Source: Zygnema cylindricum
Lineage: Eukaryota; Streptophyta; Zygnematophyceae; Zygnematales; Zygnemataceae
NCBI GenBank assembly: GCA_037447655.1
Contig: JBBHKE010002743.1
Span: 1 to 14,679 of the forward strand
Direction of reading: 5' to 3'
Length of the DNA: 14,679 nucleotides
The position numbers and the translations under genes are program-made. Below are positions 9,752-14,679 of this stretch, piece by piece. The notes under the pieces are model-generated. The model was not told the origin of the DNA. It saw nothing but the letters and a program-made list of their open reading frames with translations, and did not search any database. Positions within the stretch are counted from its first letter, which is position 1. Each line of letters begins with the position of its first letter.

Positions 9752-9975
9752 GGGTCATCTTTGACCATTGATAATTAACTGCTCGAGGAGCAAATTCAAG
9801 GATTCTTTTTGTGGCAGACTCACGGGAGTCAACCCTTTCAAGGGGTGCAGTGTGGTCAGTCTATATGCTGTCAGTGTGTCAGCAATATTGAGACAAAGCT
9901 TAAAGAACTGAGGTTATCCTAGAGGCTTCTAGCAAGCTGCCTACTCTGAGTACCTATGGAGGTCTCAGAGTTGCA

Positions 9976-10610
9976 AAGAAGATCCCACAAAGACAAAAAT
10001 GTGCAATTGGAGGTGTCCGAGAAGCTTTGGAGGAAGGTTGGATCATTAACTCGGGTGCCTCAATGCATATATGCCGTGAGAAACAGTTATTTACCAAGCT
10101 GAGAAAGATTCATATTGTAAAGATAGAGTATGAGATGGGAGAGTGGTAGCTACATATCTAATAGGATTGCAAGATCTAAAGGTACAAGTAGAGGGTCAAA
10201 CATCAACAGTAACTTTCTCAGATGTGCTCTATATTCTTTAGTTGAGCAAAAATCTTATTTTTACCTCTGTTTTGGATGATAAAAGTTTTGAACTTACACT
10301 AGAAAGAGAACTTTCACAGCAAAATATGATGATGAGATCTATTTCACTGCTGAAAGGGTAGCCAATGAATGTTTAACCTTGACTTGAAAAATGAAAAGAA
10401 GAATACTTACTATGTTTTTGTCCCCGAGATAAAGATATGGCATAAGCGGTTGGGACATGTGCATTTAGACTGATTGAGGGAAATGAAAAAACTAGGTGTA
10501 GTGGAAGGAATTCACTTTGGAGATAGTGAGGTGTTAGATGGTTGTTCTGGCTGTGCACAAAGTAAAGCTCACAGACTGCCTTTCCCAAAAGTTGCCACAT
10601 ATAAAGGTGA
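9976..10610 (+). pseudogene. Copia gag end, protease and GAG-pre-integrase of element A (continuation)
   Basis: Continuation of the element A polyprotein after the B-C insertion; its first codons are in the same frame as gag at 6168-6173. The protease site reads WIINSGASMHIC at about 10039-10075, with Asn in place of the catalytic Asp, which would inactivate it. After a frameshift near 10130 the protease body (YLIGLQDLKVQV, then FSDVLYIL) follows, with further stops. From about 10435 the GAG-pre-integrase zinc region appears: IWHKRLGHVHLD, a TGA, then LREMKKLGVVEGIHFGD and CSGCAQSKAHRLPFPK. The sequence stops at 10610 where LTR D begins. Confidence 0.85.
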
Positions 10611-10825
10611 TGTTGAAATTACTAGATTTTTAGAGTATTTTCTAGGTCTAAATATATTAATATAAAAAGGAAAAGAAAATGGCGGACAGCATGCCTCCAA
10701 CTCCTCTCACTTGCCACCATACTTGTTGTAGTCACTGAAGGATAGAGAGGGTGGTTGAGCCATGGCTACCTTAGGTCAACAGGCAGGACTAAAGAGTGAC
10801 TTATGCCACTCTCAACAAAAGGTTG

Positions 10826-10892
10826 AGTCCAGCAGGACTCGAACCTCCGACCCGTATAGTACGGCGTAGCCGTTAGCTCCAACCAGTCTGTC
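10826..10892 (-). ncRNA. Antisense tRNA-like sequence in LTR D
   Basis: On the minus strand a perfect B box GGTTCGAGTCC lies in a T-arm-like context (GGAGG-TTCGAGT-CCTGC). It is preceded by a D-arm-like GACTGGTTGGAGC and an anticodon-arm-like CCG-TACTATA-CGG. The spacing from A-like to B box fits a tRNA gene, but the acceptor stem does not close and the anticodon stem is short. It is probably a decayed tRNA-derived Pol III promoter lying antisense in U3. Confidence 0.5.
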
Positions 10893-11007
10893 GTAGAAGT
10901 CCGTTAAGATACATAGGATTTGATACATATTTCAACTTCTACATGGTCTTGAAACCAATTAACTAACATATGACCAAAGAAACATAGAACTAGTTAAAGT
11001 TTTGGTG

Positions 11008-11012
11008 CGGAC
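11008..11012. repeat. Left target-site duplication of the TRIM-type element (CGGAC)
   Basis: CGGAC directly precedes the element end TGTTAGATTT; the identical CGGAC follows the other end at 12321-12325. LTR D resumes immediately afterwards. Confidence 0.9.
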
Positions 11013-11241
11013 TGTTAGATTTCCTAGAAATCCGGGATTCGGCATGTCCCACACTTGGGTAAATTGAGCCGGCCAGGGTTCGAACCTGGGACCTTTCACT
11101 TCAGCTGCGAACGCACTACCACTGTGCCACCAGCTCGATGTAGAGACTGGCGGGTCCGTACCCATTTATTACGGGCGGCTCGAGTATGGATATTTCCATA
11201 TTCTACCCCGTATTAGACCGGCTTCACGTGCCAATCCAACA
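11013..11241 (-). repeat. TRIM-type LTR 1 (229 bp)
   Basis: Ends TGTTGGATT...AATCTAACA on the minus strand. It includes a hairpin TATGGA-TATT-TCCATA, AATAAA (11170-11165, a candidate poly(A) signal), the tRNA-like sequence and a terminal inverted repeat GATTTC-CTA-GAAATC. It has TTTA, not TTTT, after the tRNA-like end, and TCTACATC upstream of it. Confidence 0.9.
11066..11136 (-). tRNA. tRNA-like sequence in LTR 1
   Basis: A 71-nt cloverleaf on the minus strand: acceptor GAGCTGG/CCGGCTC (one T-G wobble), D stem GCAC/GTGC with loop AGTGGTA, anticodon stem TTCGC/GTGAA, variable loop AGGTC, T stem CCAGG/CCTGG with loop TTCGAAC. A box TGGCACAGTGG and B box GGTTCGAACCC are canonical. The 7-base anticodon loop AGCTGAA puts CTG at 34-36 (Gln) but has G instead of U at 33, so it is unlikely to work in translation; a Pol III promoter role is more plausible. 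Confidence 0.7.
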
Positions 11242-11298
11242 CCCCCCCTCACGGGAGCGCCGGTCAATCCATCCGCAATCCCGCTGGCTCCGATACCA
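11242..11298 (-). other. TRIM-type internal domain 1 with PBS and purine tract
   Basis: 57 bp. On the minus strand TGGTATCGGAGCC (11298-11286) directly follows the LTR and differs at one base from the plant initiator-Met primer site TGGTATCAGAGCC. GTGAGGGGGGG (11252-11242) abuts the next LTR as polypurine tract. There is no room for coding sequence. Confidence 0.85.
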
Positions 11299-11527
11299 TG
11301 TTAGATTTCCTAGAAATCCGGGATTCGGCATGTCCCACACTTGGGAAAATTGAGCCGGCCAGGGTTCGAACCTGGGACCTTTCACTTCAGCTGCGAACGC
11401 ACTACCACTGTGCCACCAGCTCGATGTTGAGACTGGCGGGTCCATACCTATTTATTACGGGCGGCTCGAGTATGGATATTTCCATATTCTACCCCGTATT
11501 GGACCGGCTTCACGTGCCAATCCAACA
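11299..11527 (-). repeat. TRIM-type LTR 2 (229 bp)
   Basis: Near-identical to LTR 1, but with TTTT at 11349-11346 just after the tRNA-like end and CTCAACATC just before its start. Confidence 0.9.
11352..11422 (-). tRNA. tRNA-like sequence in LTR 2
   Basis: Same 71-nt cloverleaf as in LTR 1 with no change in the boxes. It is followed after CAA by TTTT, a minimal Pol III terminator, and preceded by CAA at about -7, a motif often found at plant tRNA gene starts. With LTR 5 it is the copy best equipped for Pol III transcription. Confidence 0.7.
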
Positions 11528-11542
11528 CCCCCCCTCACTGGA
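11528..11542 (-). other. Truncated TRIM-type internal domain 2
   Basis: Only the purine tract side (CCCCCCCTCAC on plus) remains before the sequence jumps into the middle of LTR 3. The primer-binding site and about 31 bp of the LTR 3 end are deleted, roughly 74 bp in all. Confidence 0.75.
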
Positions 11543-11740
11543 ATGTCCCACACTTGGGTAAATTGAGCCGGCCAGGGTTCGAACCTGGGACCTTTCACTT
11601 CAGCTGCGAACGCACTACCACTGTGCCACCAGCTCGATGTAGAGACTGGCGGGTCCGTACCCATTTATTAAGGGCGGCTCGAGTATGGATATTTCCATAT
11701 TCTACCCCGTATTGGACCGGCTTCACGTGCCAATCCAACA
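11543..11740 (-). repeat. TRIM-type LTR 3 (198 bp, truncated)
   Basis: Lacks the last 31 bp of the LTR (minus-strand sense) but keeps the tRNA-like sequence. It shares the TTTA and TCTACATC variants with LTR 1 and has TTAAGGG where the others have TTACGGG. Confidence 0.88.
11565..11635 (-). tRNA. tRNA-like sequence in LTR 3
   Basis: Intact 71-nt cloverleaf identical in both boxes to LTR 1; no TTTT directly downstream. Confidence 0.68.
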
Positions 11741-11797
11741 CCCCCCCTCACGAGAAAGCCGGTCAAACCATCCGCAATCCCGCTGGCTCCGATACCA
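11741..11797 (-). other. TRIM-type internal domain 3 with PBS and purine tract
   Basis: 57 bp like domain 1, with TGGTATCGGAGCC (11797-11785) and a G7 tract (11747-11741). A few substitutions (GAGAAAGCC for GGGAGCGCC on plus) show it is not a fresh copy of domain 1. Confidence 0.85.
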
Positions 11798-12026
11798 TGT
11801 TAGATTTCTTAGAAATCTGGGATTCGGCATGTCCCACACTTGGGAAAATTGAGCCGGCCAGGGTTCGAACCTAGGACCTTTCACTTCAGCTGCGAACGCA
11901 CTACCACTGTGCCACCAGCTCGATGTAGAGACTGGCGGGTCCGTACCCATTTATTACGGGCGGCTCGAGTATGGATATTTCCATATTCTACCCCGTATTG
12001 GACCGGCTTCACGTGCCAATCCAACA
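11798..12026 (-). repeat. TRIM-type LTR 4 (229 bp)
   Basis: Full length. It has TTTT at 11848-11845 after the tRNA-like end but TCTACATC before it, so it mixes the LTR 1/3 and LTR 2/5 variants. Private changes lie in the terminal hairpin (TTTCTTAGAAATCTGG on plus). Confidence 0.9.
11851..11921 (-). tRNA. tRNA-like sequence in LTR 4
   Basis: Same fold; one C-to-T change in the T stem (CTAGG/CCTGG on the minus strand) still allows a T-G wobble, so the stem is kept. Confidence 0.68.
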
Positions 12027-12091
12027 CCCCCCCTTCGAGAGGTAGCCGGTCATAATAGTCCATGTAAACAAACACCCCCTCTTTTTTTTTT
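12027..12091 (-). other. Atypical TRIM-type internal domain 4 without PBS
   Basis: 65 bp. It keeps the purine tract beside LTR 4 (C7 on plus at 12027-12033) but then differs from domains 1 and 3. There is no TGGTATCGGAGCC; instead CAAACACCCCCTC is followed by a run of T up to the LTR 5 boundary (12082-12092). It may be a non-homologous joining of two copies or another internal type. Confidence 0.7.
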
Positions 12092-12320
12092 TGTTAGATT
12101 TCCTAGAAATCCGGGATTCGGCATGTCCCACACTTGGGAAAATTGAGCCGGCCAGGGTTCGAACCTGGGACCTTTCACTTCAGCTGCGAACGCACTACCA
12201 CTGTGCCACCAGCTCGATGTTGAGACTGGCGGGTCCGTACCCATTTATTACGGGCGGCTCGAGTATGGATATTTCCATATTTTACCCCGTATTGGACCGG
12301 CTTCACGTGCCAATCCAACA
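12092..12320 (-). repeat. TRIM-type LTR 5 (229 bp, outermost)
   Basis: Minus-strand 5' terminal LTR, starting TGTTGGATTGG right after the CGGAC copy at 12321-12325. It carries TTTT (12142-12139) and CTCAACATC like LTR 2. Confidence 0.9.
12145..12215 (-). tRNA. tRNA-like sequence in LTR 5
   Basis: Same 71-nt cloverleaf with intact A and B boxes, CAA motif upstream and TTTT downstream. As the 5'-most LTR on the minus strand, this is where both Pol II and Pol III transcripts would start. Confidence 0.7.
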
Positions 12321-12325
12321 CGGAC
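12321..12325. repeat. Right target-site duplication of the TRIM-type element (CGGAC)
   Basis: Identical to 11008-11012; LTR D continues with GTTATTTTGCACG. Confidence 0.9.
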
Positions 12326-12932
12326 GTTATTTTGCACGAAACAAATGAATCGGACATTTGTTTCGACAGCCGATATTTAATGTCGGATTTAATCCGACTG
12401 CATACATCACTACAAGGATCGCGGAATGGTCACTTTGTCGTTTATGGACTTGGCATGACCTGGCGCTACGTGGAGGGATAACACTTGGTCCCAAGAATTC
12501 GGGGGAACATACGTACGAGTGGAAGAGTGACACGCGTCCACTCAATGGCTTTGTCGTACACAAGCCGTACAGAAAGGACATCGGCCGTAATACCTTTTTG
12601 AATTTTACAGTTGTTTGATTGGTTCGTACTGGAGTAGATAGGGATTGTGAGAGGTGTTAGGACTCAACATTTCTGGATAGACAGTCACATCTCTCTTTGA
12701 GATTTTGGATAAATTGGCATTTTTGCCACCTCATAACTTATCGGCTGGTTGGTAGTTTTTAGTGATGTTTTTTGCTACAAACTCAAAGGAGTCCAAGATG
12801 CGCACAAGTGCAGTGAGATTGTTAGTTTGCCTTCTTTAGAAGTAGTGGTTGTGGCTTGAAATGGGCTAGTTAAATACTATTTGTAGGCTTCTTGAATTCT
12901 ATAGTCCAAAATAGGATAAAGAATTGCACGTT

Positions 12933-13499
12933 ATGGGCCCACCCTCTAGGGTGCCCACTTTGAATGGATCTAAATTCATCTATTGGGAAGCCATGATGAT
13001 AGGGGCTTTATGCAAAAAACGATACTGGGGTATCGCTAGTGGACAGGTGAAACATCCACCTTTGGGAACTCCACCAAGATTTGGAGGAGCAAGGTTTCTT
13101 GCAGCAGCGAATGCTTCATCAGAGGAGGCATATGATGGGGACAACACTGTGTACGAAAAAGGAAAGGGAAGGAGACACCTCTCACTCCTATTGCGACGGC
13201 ACCGAGAGCGGCGGCCGTGAAGACCGCGGAGAACGATACTCAAATGTGAGAAGACATAACATGGCTGCTAAACAATTCATTCTAAGGCACCTCACTCAAG
13301 CTTTAGTCACCCCTCACCTTCAAATTTACAAGGCCGAGGAGTTATGGGTCAGTTTGGTGGAGATCTATAGAGCTGGTACTGTTCAGGAGCTCTAGTTGGC
13401 TGAGCAAAAGCTAGTGAGTTACACTTACAAAGGAATACATATGTTAGATTATTGTAATGATCTTTTTTGTTTGTATATAGAGATGGAAAGTGTCGGGTA
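12933..13499 (+). pseudogene. Copia gag of the LTR D element (frameshifted, cut by satellite)
   Basis: Starts at the ATG 12933 with MGPPSRVPTLNGSKFIYWEA, the only gag copy here with its Met and conserved Trp both intact. Reading then passes FWGI-like YWGIASGQVKHPP, shifts frame around 13150-13230, and resumes with HNMAAKQFILRHLTQALVTP, ELWVSLVEIYRAGTVQEL, a TAG (13393-13395) and HMLDYCNDLFCLYIEMESVG. Homology with the other gag copies stops near 13499 where the 40-bp repeats begin, before the KLPDEYEN region and zinc knuckle. Confidence 0.82.
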
Positions 13500-14679
13500 A
13501 GCAAGTACAATTGTTACCTAAATTACACAAACAGTTAGCGATAACATGAATTGTTATCTAAATTACACAAACTCTTAGCGATAACAAAAATTGTTACCTA
13601 AATTACACAAACAGTTAGCGATAACAAGAATTGTTACCTTAATTACACAAACAATTAGCGATAACAAGAATGGTTACCTAAATTACACAAACAGTTAGCA
13701 ATAACAGGAATTGTTACCCAAATTTCACAAACTGTTAGCGATAACAAAAATTGTTACCTAAATTACACAAACAGTAAGCGAACCAAGAATTGTTACCTAA
13801 ATTACACAAACAGTTAGCGCAAACAGGAATTGTTATCTAACTTACACAAACTGTTAGAGCTAACAAGAATGGTTACCTAACTTACACAATTTTTTAGCAA
13901 TAACAAGACTTCTTACCTAACCTACACAAACTATTAGCGATAACAAAAATTGTTACCTACATTACACAAACACTTAGCGTTAACAAGAATTGTTATCTAA
14001 ATTACACAAGCTGTTAGCGATAACAGGAATTTTTAACTAAATTACACAAACCATTAGCGATAACAAGAATTGTTACCTAAATTACAAAAACAGTTAGCGA
14101 TAACAGGAATTATTACCTAAATTACACAAACTTTTAGCGCTAACAAGAATGGTTACCTTAATTACACAAACTGTTTGGGCTAACAAGAATTGTTATCTAA
14201 CTAACACAAGCTGTTAGCGATAACAAGAAGTGTTACATAAATTACACAAACTGTTAGCGCTAACAAGAATGGTTACCTAACTTACACAAACTGTTTAGGC
14301 TAACAAGAATTGTTATCAAAATTACACAAACAGTTAGCAATAACAAAAATTGTTACCTAAATTACACAAATAGTTAGCGCTAACAAGAATGGTTAGCTAA
14401 ATTACACAAACTGTTAGCGATAACAAGAATTGTTACCTAAATTACACAAATAGTTAGCGCTAACAAGAATGGTTAGCTAAGTTACACAAACTGTTAGCGA
14501 TAACAAGAATTGTTACCTAACTTACACAAATTAATAGCGATAACAAGAATTATTATCTAAATTACTCAAACAGTTAGCGCTTAGAAGAATTGTTACGTGA
14601 ATTACACAAACAGTTAGCGATAACGAAATTGTTATCTAAATTACACAAACTGTTTGCGCTAACATGAATTTATTACTAA
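13500..14679. repeat. 40-bp tandem satellite array (about 29 units, open at right)
   Basis: Units of 40 bp with consensus TTGTTACCTAAATTACACAA then ACAGTTAGCGATAACAAGAA. There are about 29 head-to-tail copies, a few 38-39 bp long, starting in register at 13511 after a short degenerate lead-in. Each unit has two overlapping dyads, GTTAGCG(A/C)TAAC (perfect when C) and TAACAAGAATTGTTA. Variant units recur in 80-bp pairs (14350-14429 and 14430-14509 almost identical) and three-unit blocks (14110-14229 and 14230-14349). There are no unique spacers. The array runs past the window end. Confidence 0.93.

Larger units (their letters stand above)
6174..9975 (+). mobile_element. Ty1/copia element B-C, complete ends with internal deletion
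   Basis: Two LTRs of equal length (986 bp each, 6174-7159 and 8990-9975) enclose a 1.83-kb interior. LTRs start TGTTGAAATT and end in TTGCA in C (TTGGA in B). The polypurine tract AAAATAAGGGGAG (8977-8989) abuts LTR C. The interior runs from gag straight into the end of reverse transcriptase and RNase H; protease, integrase and most of RT are missing. The element sits in gag of element A with 5-bp target copies AAGGA/AAGAA, and the host frame is kept across it. Non-autonomous and decayed, it is the best-bounded copia copy here. No clear primer-binding site follows LTR B. Confidence 0.85.
8990..9975 (+). repeat. 3' LTR C of element B-C
   Basis: Matches LTR B over 986 bp. Its end TTGCA is followed by AAGAA, the right target-site copy, and then by gag-protease sequence of the host element. 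Internal landmarks: the CTTGTCGTAGTCACTGAAG block (9091), antisense tRNA-like hairpin (9191-9233), inverted repeat (9603-9639), TATAAAA (9745-9751). It ends with a stretch resembling a degenerate Met-type primer site (CTATGGAGGTCTCAGAG, about 9954), which I treat as part of the LTR because LTR B has the counterpart. Confidence 0.85.
11013..12320 (-). mobile_element. Tandem TRIM-type LTR element with tRNA-like genes in its LTRs
   Basis: A 1,308-bp non-coding element bounded by CGGAC duplications. On the minus strand it begins TGTTGGATTGG and ends AAATCTAACA. It holds five LTRs (11013-11241, 11299-11527, 11543-11740 truncated, 11798-12026, 12092-12320; full copies exactly 229 bp) and four spacers of 57, about 14, 57 and 65 bp. 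Complete spacers have a primer-binding site TGGTATCGGAGCC next to one LTR and a G-rich tract GTGAGGGGGGG next to the other. No ORF encodes retroelement proteins, so mobility would need a partner element. Each LTR contains a sense tRNA-like cloverleaf. The layout is that of Cassandra-type TRIMs, which have 5S rRNA in the LTR; no 5S sequence is seen here. Confidence 0.88.
10611..12928 (+). mobile_element. Copia LTR D, split by the TRIM-type element
   Basis: Starts TGTTGAAATTAC at 10611 directly within the integrase region of element A. Its first 402 bp (10611-11012) hold TATTTTCTAGGTCTAAATAT, the CTTGTTGTAGTCACTGAAG block at 10722 and the antisense tRNA-like block. The rest (12326-12928) follows after the TRIM-type element, with the GATCGCGGAATGGTCACTTT region and the degenerate hairpin near 12567-12603, and ends GAATTGCA. 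Without the insert the LTR is about 1,005 bp, close to the 986 bp of B and C. The matching 3' LTR lies outside the window. The bases before the start are GGTGA, a candidate target copy. Confidence 0.8.

Noticed and set aside
9954-9970. Met-type primer-binding site after LTR C (CTATGGAGGTCTCAGAG)
   Set aside because: LTR B has the corresponding sequence inside the same 986-bp span, and host gag resumes right after TTGCA, so it belongs to the LTR end rather than to a following internal domain.
11065-12216. A cluster of five functional tRNA-Gln(CTG) genes
   Set aside because: The sequences lie at fixed positions inside LTRs of a bounded element and lack U33 in the anticodon loop; they are better read as part of the LTR.
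11013-12320. Cassandra element with 5S rRNA in the LTR
   Set aside because: LTR architecture is similar, but no 5S internal promoter or 5S-like sequence is visible; the Pol III unit is tRNA-like.
10959-12357. Series of similar minus-strand ORFs of 64-75 codons with a common Trp/Pro-rich sequence
   Set aside because: They are the same LTR and tRNA-like sequence translated repeatedly; they have no domain and their repetition follows the 229-bp LTR units.
13511-14679. Regular 40-bp repeats resembling a CRISPR array
   Set aside because: The whole 40 bp repeats head to tail with scattered substitutions; there are no unique spacers, and the context is a eukaryotic retroelement.

Overview
The window is a repeat-dense stretch of a eukaryotic nuclear genome, most likely a land plant. 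It is built almost entirely from nested, decayed Ty1/copia LTR retrotransposons, one compact non-autonomous LTR element (TRIM type) and the start of a 40-bp satellite array. The evidence for a plant is a primer-binding site one base away from the initiator-Met complement usual in plants (TGGTATCAGAGC; here TGGTATCGGAGC), purine tract plus LTR junctions of plant copia type (AAGGGGAG/TGTTG), and stop codons that look like cytosine deamination. I see no host gene, and neither end of the window is a natural boundary.

Layout. (1) 1-1955, minus strand: gag, protease and integrase of a copia element in one continuous frame with seven stop codons and no obvious frameshift. (2) 1956-4078: non-coding, AT-rich leader and probable 5' LTR of that element; its far end (3890-4078) matches the U3 start of the plus-strand LTRs. 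(3) About 4084-10610, plus strand: a second copia element (LTR A, broken gag to 6173). A third element (LTR B 6174-7159, truncated gag fused to RT end and RNase H, LTR C 8990-9975) is inserted into its gag. The host gag-protease-integrase then resumes at 9976 in the same frame, with target-site copies AAGGA/AAGAA. (4) 10611-13500: another copia copy (LTR D plus partial gag) inserted in that integrase. (5) 11013-12320: the TRIM-type element inserted in LTR D, flanked by a perfect 5-bp duplication CGGAC. (6) 13500-14679: 40-bp tandem repeats that interrupt the last gag and run off the window.

The most interesting object is the 11013-12320 element. On the minus strand it is a tandem LTR-internal array: five 229-bp LTRs (one truncated to 198 bp) and four short internal spacers of 14-65 bp, with an initiator-Met-like primer-binding site and a G-rich purine tract. 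Each LTR holds a complete 71-nt tRNA-like cloverleaf with A and B boxes in the sense orientation. This is the architecture of Cassandra elements, which carry 5S rRNA in the LTR, but with a tRNA-like gene instead. LTR copies differ in features expected to matter for Pol III (TTTT terminator, CAA start motif). The surrounding copia LTRs also carry a weaker antisense tRNA-like block, so RNA-gene capture by LTRs may recur in this genome.

Nothing here looks able to move on its own. The coding parts are pseudogenes; RNase H (8463-8983) is the best-preserved domain, and the TRIM-type element would depend on proteins made elsewhere.
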